Shown here: piece by piece, positions 32,423 to 41,900 of the stretch
How the letters are laid out: each line of letters opens with the position of its first letter
How positions within the stretch are numbered: position 1 is the stretch's first letter
Made by a program: the position numbers and the translations under genes
Notes under the pieces: generated by a model
The model's database searches: none
The model's input: only the letters and a program-made list of their open reading frames with translations
What the model was told of the DNA's origin: nothing
Assembly (NCBI RefSeq): GCF_016862775.1
Contig: NZ_BONP01000014.1
Coordinates: forward strand, 1-64,000
Source of the DNA: Cellulomonas phragmiteti
GTDB lineage: Bacteria > Actinomycetota > Actinomycetes > Actinomycetales > Cellulomonadaceae
Direction: 5' to 3'
DNA length: 64,000 bases

Positions 32423-33673
32423 TCACCCCGGGTTGAGCTGGGCGAACAGCGCCTCCAGGTCGGCCCGCACGGCGGCGACCCGCTCCTCCTCCGCGGCGAC
32501 CTCCGCCGCACCGGTCTGCAGCGCGGCCCCGCGGGCGGCCAGCTCGGCCTCGTCGCGGGCCAGCAGCGCCCGCGCGTCGGCGAGCAGCTCCGCGGCCGGG
32601 GCCTCGGGCAGCGCCGTGCCGTCACGCCACGTCCAGGACAGCAGCGAGCGCGCCCGCTCCGCCGCGGGCAGGCCCGCGAGCCGCGCCTCCTCCTGCTCGA
32701 TGGTGCCCCGGTACTGCGCGAGGTTGGCGGTGTCGGCCTCGAGCTGCGCCACGCCGAGCGCCTGGTCGTACTGCCGCTGGCTCAGCGCCTGCTGCGCGCT
32801 GGTGACCTCGGCCGTCATCGCGTCGATCTGCCCCTGGAACGCCGTGTGCACGCCGACCAGGGCCTCGCGGTCCGCGACGTACCGGCCGTACAGCTCCTCG
32901 AGCGCCGGGTCCAGGCCGCCCGGCGCCCACACCTGCGTGCCGACGTACGCGAACATCTCGGTCGGCCGGTTCTGCGGCCGGTCGGCCACCGACCCGGCGA
33001 GCTGGGCGTGCAGGTCGTCGGCGGGGTCGATCCCCGCGACGACGGCCGCCAGCGTCGTCGCCGCCGCGGCCCGCTCGTCGCTCGTGAGCTCGGTCCAGGC
33101 GGCGTGCAGCAGCTCGTGCGCGGCGGTCTCGACGACGAACCCGCGCAGCCGCGGGTCGGCCGGGGTGTAGACGACGATGCGGCCCCCCGTCTCCAGGCCG
33201 CCGGCGGAGGTGTGGTAGCACCCGACGGCGCCGCCGGAGCCGGCCGTGCCGGAGTCCCCGCGCCCGCAGCGCCCGGCGAACTCCTCCGCGCCCAGCAGCT
33301 CCGGCTGCGCCATGTACAGCAGGTCACGGCCCCGGTCGGTGAGGAACATCTCGTCGGCCAGCGCGACGACCTCGGGCGTCGGCTCGGGGACGCGCCCGGC
33401 GACGATGCCGTCGAGGAACGGCGCGTCCGCCTCCCGCAGCAGCCCCGGCAGCACGGTGGTCGCACCCCACCAGGCCATCAGCGCGACCGCGACGACCACG
33501 GCCAGGCGCGTCGTCAGGCTGCGCCGGCGCGGTGCCGGCGGCTCCACGGACGCGTACCCGTGCCACGGGGTCGACGGCTCCGACCCGGGCTGGCGGCCCG
33601 CAGCCTCCTCGACGACCCACCGCGGCACCCGTCCCGTGGGGGAGCGCGGCAGGTCGTCGGAGGTCATGGTCAT
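32423..33673 (-). CDS. Membrane-anchored zincin-like protein with coiled coil
   Basis: This 416-residue protein has a cytoplasmic N-terminus of ~50 residues, one transmembrane helix (RLAVVVAVALMAWWGATTVL), and an extracellular part containing TAAHELLHAAWTEL, an HExxH-like HELLH at about residue 190. The last ~190 residues are rich in Ala/Glu/Gln and probably coiled coil. HELLH suggests a metal-dependent peptidase fold; a third ligand is not obvious, so activity is uncertain. Cys in GRCGRGDSG and GCYHTS may pair. It is separated by 43 bases from the response regulator gene on its upstream side. Confidence 0.72.
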   Translation of the reverse strand: MTMTSDDLPRSPTGRVPRWVVEEAAGRQPGSEPSTPWHGYASVEPPAPRRRSLTTRLAVVVAVALMAWWGATTVLPGLLREADAPFLDGIVAGRVPEPTPEVVALADEMFLTDRGRDLLYMAQPELLGAEEFAGRCGRGDSGTAGSGGAVGCYHTSAGGLETGGRIVVYTPADPRLRGFVVETAAHELLHAAWTELTSDERAAAATTLAAVVAGIDPADDLHAQLAGSVADRPQNRPTEMFAYVGTQVWAPGGLDPALEELYGRYVADREALVGVHTAFQGQIDAMTAEVTSAQQALSQRQYDQALGVAQLEADTANLAQYRGTIEQEEARLAGLPAAERARSLLSWTWRDGTALPEAPAAELLADARALLARDEAELAARGAALQTGAAEVAAEEERVAAVRADLEALFAQLNPG

Positions 33674-33716
33674 AGGTTCACAGATCGGCTGCCGGCACGC
33701 CCGGGTTGAGGGGCGC

Positions 33717-34391
33717 TCACCCGCCGGCCCGCACCAGCCCCGTCTCGTACGCGACCACCACGGCCTGCACCCGGTCCCGCACCCCGAGCTTGGCGAGGAT
33801 GCGCCCGACGTGCGTCTTGACGGTCGCCTCGGACAGGAACAGCCGCCCGGCGACCTCGGCGTTGGACAGCCCCTCGGCGACCTCGCGCAGCACCTCGACC
33901 TCGCGGGGCGTGAGCCCGGCGAGGCGGGGGTGCGGGGCGTCGGGGTCCGCGACGGTGCTGCCGGCGGGCAGGTGCCCGGCGAACAGCTCGAGCATGCGTC
34001 GCGTGATGCGCGCCGAGACGACCGCCTCGCCCGACGCGACGGTCCGCACGGCCGCGGCGAGCTCGGCCGGGGCGGCGTCCTTGAGCAGGAACCCGCTGGC
34101 GCCGGCGCGCAGCGCCGCGAACGCGTACTCGTCGAGGTCGAAGGTCGTGAGCACGAGCACGCGCACCTCGGGGTGCGCCGCGACGATCCGCTCGGTCGCC
34201 GCGATGCCGTTGACGCCGGGCATGCGCACGTCCATGAGCACGACGTCGGGACGCAGCGCCGCGACCTGCTCGATCGCGGACGCCCCGTCCTGCGCCTCAC
34301 CGACGACCTCGAGGTCGTCGGTGCTGTCGATGAGCAGCCGGAAGCCCATGCGGATGAGTGCCTGGTCGTCGACCAGCAGGACGCGGATCAT
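33717..34391 (-). CDS. LuxR-type response regulator (second module)
   Basis: This 224-residue regulator has receiver residues VDDQA, phospho-Asp in [16 protein letters not shown] and LLKD, and a LuxR HTH ([34 protein letters not shown]). Its ATG 34391 overlaps the kinase stop by 4 bases. It is the paralogue of the regulator at 24808-25428 and ends a second ATPase-permease-kinase-regulator set. Confidence 0.95.
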   Translation of the reverse strand: MIRVLLVDDQALIRMGFRLLIDSTDDLEVVGEAQDGASAIEQVAALRPDVVLMDVRMPGVNGIAATERIVAAHPEVRVLVLTTFDLDEYAFAALRAGASGFLLKDAAPAELAAAVRTVASGEAVVSARITRRMLELFAGHLPAGSTVADPDAPHPRLAGLTPREVEVLREVAEGLSNAEVAGRLFLSEATVKTHVGRILAKLGVRDRVQAVVVAYETGLVRAGG

Positions 34392-35941
34392 GCCTCTCCC
34401 TCGGTCGGGGGTGATGGGGGTGCCGTGCCCGCGTGCGCGTCGTCCGCCTGCGGCAGCACCGCGCGCACGCGCCAGCCGGGACCGTGCGGCCCGGCGTCGA
34501 GGGTCCCGCCGAACGCGGCGACGCGACCCGTCATGCCGACGATCCCGCGTCCCGACCCGGCGGCGGTCGGCGCCGCGCCCGCTCGTGCGCCCGCGCCCTG
34601 GTCGGTGACGACGACCTCGACCGCGCCGGGCACCCGCCGCACCTCGACGTCGACGCACGCCGTGCCGGGCGCGTGCCGCAGGGTGTTGGTGAGCGACTCC
34701 TGCACGACCCGGTAGACCGCGAGCTGCACGGTGGCGTCGAGCCCGTCGAGGCCCGCGACGGCGAGCCCGGCGGTCCGCACGGGCAGGCCCGCGGTGCGGA
34801 ACCGGTCGACGAGGTGGGCGAGGTCCTCGACGCCCGGCTGCGGGGCCATGGGCACGTCGGCGGTCGACCCGTCGTCGCCCGTCGCACGGTCCGGCGCCCC
34901 GACGACGCCCGCCCCGACGACGCCCGGCCCGGGGGCTCCGTCGTCCGGCGCGTGCAGCACCCCGAGGATCCGCCGCACGTCCTCGAGCGCACCGCGCCCG
35001 GTGTCGACGAGCTCGTCGAGCGCGCGCCGGGCCTGGTCGGGCGACCGGTCGAGCGCCGCGGCCGCGCCGCCGCCCAGCGCGATCATCACGGTGATGGAGT
35101 GCGCGATGACGTCGTGCATCTCCCGCGCGACGCGGGCGCGCTCGTCGGCCTGCGTGGCGCGCGCCCGCTGCTCGTCCTCCGCCGCACGGGCGGCGGCGGC
35201 CTCCGCGAGCGCCGCGTTCCGCAGCCGTGCGGTGCGCACGAGCGTGCCGAACGCGACGCCGAGCAGGGCGAGCACCACGACGGGCAGCGCGGTCACGATC
35301 CACCACGGGGGCACGAGCTCACCGAGCCGCCCGGGCAGGAGGAAGCGGGGGACGGCGCCCGGGTCGTCGGGCGCGGCCCCCGCGGCGAGCGAGCCGACGA
35401 GCGTCACGAGCGGCGTGATCCGCGCGAGGACGAGCACGGGCACGACGACGGCGGTGGCGACGACCCACGCCCGGCGGGGCGGACGGGCGGCGGCCACCGC
35501 GAACAGGGCGGCACCGATGGCCAGCTCGTACCCGTTGGTCGCGCCGGCGAGGACCAGTGACGACGCGGCCAGCACCGTGACGGCGGCGGCGACGAGCTCC
35601 GGGCGGCGGTGCCGGGCGAGCAGCACACCCGCGCCCAGCAGCGTCAGGAGCACGGACGCGACGGCCATCGAGTCGGCCGGCCCCTGGCCGACGTGCCGGC
35701 TGACCAGGTACATCGACTCGGCACCGACGGCGAACGTGAGGCCCCACAGCAGGAAGACCAGGATCAGAGTGACGTGGGCCAGGGTCCGCAGCCACGTGCG
35801 GGCGGGTGCGTCCGTGAGCACCCGCAGGCGTCCGCGGGCGCCGGCGAGGAGGCGCGACGGCCCGTCGCCGGACCGGGCCGGCGTCGCCCCGTGCGGACCG
35901 GGGCCGGTGACCCCGCCCGGCCGGGGTGTCGTGTCCGTCAC
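34388..35941 (-). CDS. Sensor histidine kinase (second module)
   Basis: This 517-residue kinase has about five or six transmembrane helices in residues 40-230. The dimerisation helix carries [15 protein letters not shown] with the phospho-acceptor His near 300. The ATPase domain has [14 protein letters not shown] and DQGAGA, and is followed by [17 protein letters not shown] Gly/Ala/Pro-rich insert ([20 protein letters not shown]) interrupts the helical linker before the ATPase domain and looks like an expanded low-complexity loop. GTG 35941 has GGGAGG 8 bases upstream; GTG 35962 is an alternative. Confidence 0.92.
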   Translation of the reverse strand: MTDTTPRPGGVTGPGPHGATPARSGDGPSRLLAGARGRLRVLTDAPARTWLRTLAHVTLILVFLLWGLTFAVGAESMYLVSRHVGQGPADSMAVASVLLTLLGAGVLLARHRRPELVAAAVTVLAASSLVLAGATNGYELAIGAALFAVAAARPPRRAWVVATAVVVPVLVLARITPLVTLVGSLAAGAAPDDPGAVPRFLLPGRLGELVPPWWIVTALPVVVLALLGVAFGTLVRTARLRNAALAEAAAARAAEDEQRARATQADERARVAREMHDVIAHSITVMIALGGGAAAALDRSPDQARRALDELVDTGRGALEDVRRILGVLHAPDDGAPGPGVVGAGVVGAPDRATGDDGSTADVPMAPQPGVEDLAHLVDRFRTAGLPVRTAGLAVAGLDGLDATVQLAVYRVVQESLTNTLRHAPGTACVDVEVRRVPGAVEVVVTDQGAGARAGAAPTAAGSGRGIVGMTGRVAAFGGTLDAGPHGPGWRVRAVLPQADDAHAGTAPPSPPTEGEA

Positions 35942-35965
35942 CGACGCATCCTCCCAGGTCACGTC

Positions 35966-36829
35966 TCAGACGTCCCGGCGGCGCAGCAGCACGGACGCGA
36001 CGACGAGGAGCACGGCCACCCACGCGAGCAGCACACCGAACCCGCCCCACGGACCCAGGGTGGTGACGCCGGACCCGGTGACGACCGAGCCCAGGGAGTC
36101 GGACGTGACGAGCCGCGCGCCGGCGGCGGTGGGCAGGTAGGCGGCGAGCTCCTGCAGCGGCTCGAACGGGATGTACGCGAACGCGGGCTCGACGACGAAC
36201 ACGAGGCCCAGCACGGACGCGATCCCGGCGGCGGAGCTGCGGACGATCGCGCCGAGGGCGAAGGCGAGCGCCGTCATCGCCGCGAGGTACAGCGGGACCC
36301 CGAGCATGAGGCGCACGTGCTGCGGGTCCGTGAGGTCGACGCTCATGCCGATGGTCCCGAACCACGGCGCGGCTGCGGCCCAGCCGGTGAGGACCCCGAC
36401 GAGCCCGACGGCGAACGCGAGGCCGGTGACGACCGTGAGCTTGGCCCGCAGCGCCGGCAGCCGCGTGGGGGCGGCCGCGAGCGTCGAGCGGATCTGCCCG
36501 GTGCGGTACTCCGCGGTGACGGCGACGACGCCGAGCCCGCACACGACGAGCAGCGCGAGGGTGACCCCGGAGGTCACGTACGCGGGGCCGACGAAGAAGT
36601 TCGGGGGCGCGTCGGCGGCGATCGCCGCGATGCTCGAGCTGCGCATCGCGGCGAGCAGCGGGAAGAAGGCGAGCGCCAGGGCGAGGGCCCACCACGTCGA
36701 GCGCAGCGAGCGGATCTTGACCCACTCGGCGGCGACCAGCCGGGAGTACGTGACGGGCTGCACGGCCGTGCGCGCACGGGGGCGCGACGCGGCGGTGGCC
36801 GGGCTGGTGGGGGTGGCGGCGGTGGTCAT
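35966..36829 (-). CDS. ABC-2 family transporter permease (second module)
   Basis: This 287-residue protein has a ~30-residue polar N-terminus, then six transmembrane helices: an amphipathic lead VAAEWVKIRSLRSTWWALAL, a YRTGQIRSTLAAAP cytosolic loop, and a closing hydrophobic helix with RRRDV tail. This is the bacitracin/lantibiotic-type ABC-2 permease pattern. The start ATG overlaps the ATPase stop by 4 bases. It lies 24 bases before the kinase gene. Confidence 0.92.
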   Translation of the reverse strand: MTTAATPTSPATAASRPRARTAVQPVTYSRLVAAEWVKIRSLRSTWWALALALAFFPLLAAMRSSSIAAIAADAPPNFFVGPAYVTSGVTLALLVVCGLGVVAVTAEYRTGQIRSTLAAAPTRLPALRAKLTVVTGLAFAVGLVGVLTGWAAAAPWFGTIGMSVDLTDPQHVRLMLGVPLYLAAMTALAFALGAIVRSSAAGIASVLGLVFVVEPAFAYIPFEPLQELAAYLPTAAGARLVTSDSLGSVVTGSGVTTLGPWGGFGVLLAWVAVLLVVASVLLRRRDV

Positions 36830-37779
36830 CGGGGGGCTCCTGCGGTGTGACGGGCGGGCGGGGACGCGTCGGCGGGGGTGGAGCGGTACTCGACCTCACC
36901 GCCGGTGAGCTGCAGGTAGGCGTCCTCGAGGGACGCCTGCACGGGGGCCAGCTCGTGCAGCACGATCCCGGCCCCGGCGGCGAGCGCGGCGATGGCGGGG
37001 GTCGTGCTGCCGGTGACGTCGAGCAGGTCGGCGCTCGTGGAGCGCACGTCGACGGCCGGGTCACGGCTCAGGAGTGCGGCGAGCCGCGGGGCGTCAGGGG
37101 TGCGCACGCGCACGGCCGACGTCCCGGCGCGCGCGACGACCTCGGCGACGGGTGCGTCGGCGACGATCCGGCCGCGCCCCACGACGATGAGGTGGTCCGC
37201 CGTGAGGGCCATCTCCGACATCAGGTGGGACGACAGGAACACGGTGCGGCCCTCGGCCGCGAGGCCGCGCAGCAGGGTGCGCACCCACAGGACGCCTTCG
37301 GGGTCCAGGCCGTTGACGGGCTCGTCGAGGATGAGCGTCTGCGGGTCACCCAGCAGGGCCGCGGCGATGCCGAGCCGCTGCCCCATGCCGAGCGAGAAGT
37401 GCCCGGCGCGGCGGCGGGCCACGGACGTCAGGCCCGCGAGCTCGATGACCTCGTCGACGCGTCGGCGGTCGATGCCGTGCGTGAGGGCGAGCGCCAGCAG
37501 GTGGTCGCGGGCCGGGCGTCCGCCGTGCACGCCCTTGGCGTCGAGCAGCACACCGACCTCGCCGAGCGGGGCGCGGTGCTGCGCGTACGGCTTGCCGTTG
37601 ACCGTGACGCGGCCCGCGCTGGGGCGGTCGAGCCCGACGACCATGCGCATCGTCGTCGACTTGCCGGCGCCGTTGGGGCCCAGGAAGCCGGTGACCTTGC
37701 CGGGCTGGACGGTGAAGGTCATGCCGTCGACCACGGTCGCGCTGCCGTACCTCTTGGTCAGACCATCGGCCTCGATCAT
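36826..37779 (-). CDS. ABC transporter ATP-binding protein (second module)
   Basis: This 317-residue ATPase has Walker A GPNGAGKSTT, Q-loop-like VLLDAKG, signature FSLGMGQRLG (LGMGQ in place of LSGGQ, usual in this bacitracin-type branch), Walker B TLILDEPVNGLD and switch SSHLMSEM. The C-terminal extension is of the BcrA type. ATG 37779 has a GGAGGA site. It leads the second four-gene set, which is probably for peptide antibiotic or membrane-stress export. Confidence 0.94.
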   Translation of the reverse strand: MIEADGLTKRYGSATVVDGMTFTVQPGKVTGFLGPNGAGKSTTMRMVVGLDRPSAGRVTVNGKPYAQHRAPLGEVGVLLDAKGVHGGRPARDHLLALALTHGIDRRRVDEVIELAGLTSVARRRAGHFSLGMGQRLGIAAALLGDPQTLILDEPVNGLDPEGVLWVRTLLRGLAAEGRTVFLSSHLMSEMALTADHLIVVGRGRIVADAPVAEVVARAGTSAVRVRTPDAPRLAALLSRDPAVDVRSTSADLLDVTGSTTPAIAALAAGAGIVLHELAPVQASLEDAYLQLTGGEVEYRSTPADASPPARHTAGAPR

Positions 37780-37964
37780 GCGTCCTCCTCGTTCGGGGTG
37801 TGCCTCGAACGTACGGAGAGCCCCGGGCCACCGGGACGCCCGTGAGGACCATCCGTGCCGGGCGGTGGGGTACGCCGCAGGGATGACCCGCGTCGGACGT
37901 CCCGGCGAGACAGGGACGGTGCGGCGTGTGACGATCGAGGTCACCGACGACAGGGAGGTCATCG

Positions 37965-38153
37965 ATGTCCGTCCCCGACGACACCGTCACGCCGACGCCC
38001 CACGAGGTCCCCGACCCGGTCGAGGCCACGGCCCCGACGGCCGATCCGGCGCTCGACGACGCCCCCGACGACGCGCTGCCCGACGGCACGGAACCCGGCG
38101 ACCCGGGCACGGTGCAGATCCCCGGCAACCGGGCCGGCAGCGGCTTCGCCTGA
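37965..38153 (+). CDS. Small acidic Pro/Asp-rich peptide (tandem copy 1)
   Basis: This 62-residue peptide starts MSVPDDTVTPTPHEVPDPVE and ends with a Gly/Asn/Arg-rich tail (VQIPGNRAGSGFA). GGGAGG lies 6 bases before ATG 37965. A second gene 17 bases downstream encodes a peptide with nearly the same first 28 residues but a different tail. Composition (Asp, Pro, Thr, Ala) and conserved leader with variable end recall precursor peptides, but no maturation enzyme is adjacent. Function unknown. Confidence 0.7.
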   Translation: MSVPDDTVTPTPHEVPDPVEATAPTADPALDDAPDDALPDGTEPGDPGTVQIPGNRAGSGFA

Positions 38154-38170
38154 CGACGAGGAGACCACCC

Positions 38171-38338
38171 ATGTCCGTCCCCGACGACACCGTCACGCCC
38201 ACGCCCGACGAGGTCCCCGACCCCGTCGAGGCCACGGCCCCGCAGGCCGACCCCGCCCCCGGCGAGAACGAGGCCGGGCAGGAGGTGCAGGAGCCGGTCG
38301 TGAAGACCTTCATCGCCCGGCGCGACGGCATCGCCTGA
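38171..38338 (+). CDS. Small acidic Pro/Asp-rich peptide (tandem copy 2)
   Basis: This 55-residue peptide shares MSVPDDTVTPTP-EVPDPVEATAP with copy 1 and ends VVKTFIARRDGIA. GAGGAG lies 7 bases before ATG 38171. The first ~90 bases are about nine-tenths identical to copy 1 by eye, showing recent duplication, while the 3' halves differ. No signal peptide or Cys is present. The next gene starts 145 bases later and is an unrelated DUF385 protein. Confidence 0.7.
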   Translation: MSVPDDTVTPTPDEVPDPVEATAPQADPAPGENEAGQEVQEPVVKTFIARRDGIA

Positions 38339-38482
38339 CCGACGCCGACCCGACGCCCGACCCGACGCCCGACCCCGGGCGGGACCTGCGCCCCTGGCCC
38401 GTGACCCGGCCGGCACGCCACGATCGACCCGTCCACCCCGGCGGGTGGGTGACGGGCGGGGGCGACGGGCGGAGGGTCGGCG

Positions 38483-38968
38483 ATGGGCCGGTTCGAGCGG
38501 TGGCAGGCGGCCCGGCTGCGCGGGCACTACGCGGGCGGGCATGGTGACGCCTTCGCCCGCCGCGCCGCCCGGTTCTACGCCGCGCTGCACGGGACGTGGC
38601 TGACGCCGCGGCGGTGGGTGACCCTCGAGGTCCCGGGGCGGCGCACGGGCCGCCTCACGCGCTTCCCGCTCGGCATGGCCGACGTCGACGGGCACTGGTA
38701 CCTGGTGTCCATGCTGGGGGAGTGCGCCTGGGTGTGGAACGTGCGCGCCGCGGACGGTCACGCCGTGCTGCGGCACGGGCGGGCGCGGCCCGTGCGGCTC
38801 GTGGAGGTGCCCGTGGCCGAGCGCGCGCCGGTGATCCGGCGCATCGTGCAGGTGGCGCCGGGCACCCGCCCGCACGTGCGCGTCGACCGGCGCGAGCCTG
38901 TGGCGGCGTTCGAGGCCGTCGCCGCCGACCACCCGGTGTTCCGGGTGGAGCCGGCCGACGCGTCGTAG
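38483..38968 (+). CDS. DUF385 / F420-type deazaflavin-dependent nitroreductase
   Basis: This 161-residue protein has the split-barrel pattern of the DUF385 family: WVTLEVPGRRTGRLTRFPLG, HWYLVSMLGECAWVWNVRA and HGRARPVRLVEV. Actinobacterial members bind F420 (Ddn-like) and reduce nitro or quinone compounds; others bind fatty acids or heme. Length is normal. GGAGGG precedes ATG 38483. Nothing near it indicates a pathway. Confidence 0.88.
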   Translation: MGRFERWQAARLRGHYAGGHGDAFARRAARFYAALHGTWLTPRRWVTLEVPGRRTGRLTRFPLGMADVDGHWYLVSMLGECAWVWNVRAADGHAVLRHGRARPVRLVEVPVAERAPVIRRIVQVAPGTRPHVRVDRREPVAAFEAVAADHPVFRVEPADAS

Positions 38969-38994
38969 CGGCACGACGCGCCGACCGACGTCCG

Positions 38995-41900
38995 TCAGCC
39001 GCGCAGCTCGCGGCGCCGGCTCACGCCCACCAGGGTCACGACGCCCGCCGCGGCGAGCAGCGCCCCCAGCGCCAGCAGGCGCAGCGGGTCGGCGCCCGTG
39101 CTCGACAGCGACCCGCGGGTCCCGCCCGCGCCCGTGGCGCTGCCGGTGGCGGTCGAGCCGCCGGACGTGCCGGGACCGGCCGTCCCGGTCGCGCCACCCG
39201 TGCCCGGGACGCCGCCACCGGTGCCACCGCCACCCGTTCCGCCGCCGGTGCCCGGGCCCGTGCCCGGACCGGTGCCCGGACCCGTCCCGGGGTCCGTCCC
39301 CGGGTCCGGCACGGCCGCGACGTCGAGCACGGTGCCGACGCTCGCCGAGCCGCCCGGCGAGGTCACGGTGAGCCGCACCAGCGCGCCCTCGTCCGCGGCC
39401 GTCGGGGTGAGCGTCAGCGTGTGGACCGTCCGCACGGCCGGGCCGGCCGCACGCGCCGCCGGCGGCGTCTGCGTGCCCGGCACCCAGCCGACGGGCACGG
39501 GCGACCACGTCACCCCGCCGTCGCGCGAGACGTCCCAGGTGGCGGTCGCGTCGGCGGCGAGCACCGTCCACGCGATCGTCGCCGGCACGCCCGCGGTGAC
39601 GGTGGTCAGCGGCCCGGCGCCGTCGAGGACCTCGGGCACCGCGGCGACGACCAGCTCGGCCGGCGCGCTCGTCACGGACACCGGGCCGGCGACCAGCGTC
39701 GCGGTGGCGACGGCTCGCACCAGCAGGCCGTCGTCGGCGAGCGTGGGCGTCAGCCGCAGCTCGGTCCCCGTGCCGACGACCGTCCACGTGCTGCCGTCCG
39801 TCGAGGCCTCCCACGTGACGTCCGGCAGCGGCCGGCCGGTGACGTCCACGGAGAACGTCACCTCCTCGTCCGGTGCCGTCGCGACGTCCTGCGGGTCCGT
39901 CACGGTCGGGGCGACGAGGACCTGCAGCGTGGCGGCCTCGGAGGTCGCGGTGCCGCGGGTGCTGGTCGCGACCGCGCGGTACCGCGCGCCGTGCGCGTCC
40001 TCGGTGCCGGGTACCACGAGCGTCGTGCCCGTCGCCCCGGGGACGTCGACCCAGTCGCCGTCGACCTGCGTCTGCCAGGTGACGTCCGGCGTGGGACGCC
40101 CCGTGACCTGCACCTCGAACGTCGCCGACGTTCCGAGGTCGACGGTCGCGTCGACGGGCTGCGCGGTGACCGCCGGCACGGCGTCGACCGTGATCCGCGC
40201 CGCCGCGGAGGCGACGACGCCCAGCGGGTTCGCAGCGACCGCACGCACCCGCAGGTCGTGGTCGTCGGCGGTCAGCGTGCGCGTGTACGTCCACGCGGTC
40301 GCGCCGTCGACGGGGGTCCACGTCAGGCCGTCGGTCGAGGTCTGCCAGGTCGGCGCCGCCGCGGGGTTGGCCGCCGCGGCCGCGGTGAACGTCACCACCT
40401 CGCCGGCCAGGCCGGTGACGTCCTGCGGCTCCGCGGTGAACGTGGGGGCGTACCGGACCGTCAGCGTGGCGGCCGCGCTCGTGCGCGTGCCGAGCGCGTT
40501 CGTCACGACCGCGCGCACCTGCGTGCCGTCGTCGGCCGCCGTGACGTCCGTGAGCTGCAGCTGCGTGCCCGTCGCGCCGGCGTCGACCCAGTCCGTCGCA
40601 CCCGCGGCGCGGCGCTGCCAGGTGACCGTCGGGGCGGGGGAGCCCGTGACGGCGACGGTGAACGTCGCGTCGTCGCCCGCGTCGAGCGTGACGTCGGCCG
40701 GGTCGGTGACCGTGGGCGCGAACCGTACCGTCACCAGCACGGGCGTCGAGGCCGCGGAGCCGGACCAGCCGGTGACGAACGCCCGCACCCGCAGGCCGTG
40801 GTCGGACTCGGCCAGCGTGCGCTCGTACGTCCAGCCGGTCGCGCCCGGCACGCCCGTCCACGACAGGCCGTCGGTGGACGCCTGCCACTGCACGGTCGGG
40901 GCGGGGTACCCGGCCGCGGCGGCGGTGAACGTCGCGACGTCACCGGGCTCACCGGTCACGGGCTGCGGCTGCAGCGTGAACGTGGGGCCGTGCGAGACGC
41001 GCAGCGTCGCCACGCCGCTCGTCGCCGAGCCGTGCGGGTTGGTCAGGACGGCGCGCACCTGCGTGCCGTCCTGGGCGACCTCGAGGTCCTCGAGCGTGAG
41101 CGTCGTCGCGGTCCCGGCGACGGTGGTCCACGTCGCCGCGCCCGGAGCGAGCTGCTCCCAGCGGACCGTCGGGGCGGGCGTGCCCGTGCCGGCCACCGTG
41201 AACGTGGCCGTGCCGCCGACCCCGACCGTCGTGCTCGCGGGCGACGTGGTGACCACCGGCGGCACCTGCAGGGTCACCCGCGCGACCCCCGTGGGGACCT
41301 CACCCGTGGTGCCGCTCGCGACGGCCCGCACGGACAGCTCGTGGTCGTCGGCGCCCAGCGTGCGCGTGTACGTCCACGACGTCGCACCGGGCACGTCGGT
41401 CCACGCGCTGCCGTCGGTCGACGTCTGCCAGCGGACCGTCGGCGCCGGGTGGCCGGCCGCGCTCGCGGTGAACGTCACCTCGTCGCCGATGCCGCCGGCG
41501 ACGTCCTGCGGGTCGACCAGGTCGACGGGGCCGTGCGTGACCGACAGTGTGGCCGGGGCGGACGTGGCGGACCCCGCGGTGCTCGTGAAGACCGCCCGGA
41601 CCTGGCTGGCGTGGTCGGTGCGCGTGCGGTCGGCCAGGGTCAGGGTGGTGCTCGTCGCGCCGCTGAGGTCGGCCCACGTGCCCGACGCGTCGGCGCGCTG
41701 CTGCCACTGGACGCCCGGCGCCGGGGCGCCGCTCGCGGTGGCCGTGAACGTGGCGGTCCCGCCATCGGCGACCTCGGTGTCGACCGGGTCGAGCGTGACC
41801 GCCGGGGGCACGGCGACGTCCAGCGCCGCGTCGGTGCCGACGCCGTCGACGGTCGAGGTGATGGTCGTCGCGCCGGTCGCCGTGAAGGTCGCGGTGGCCG

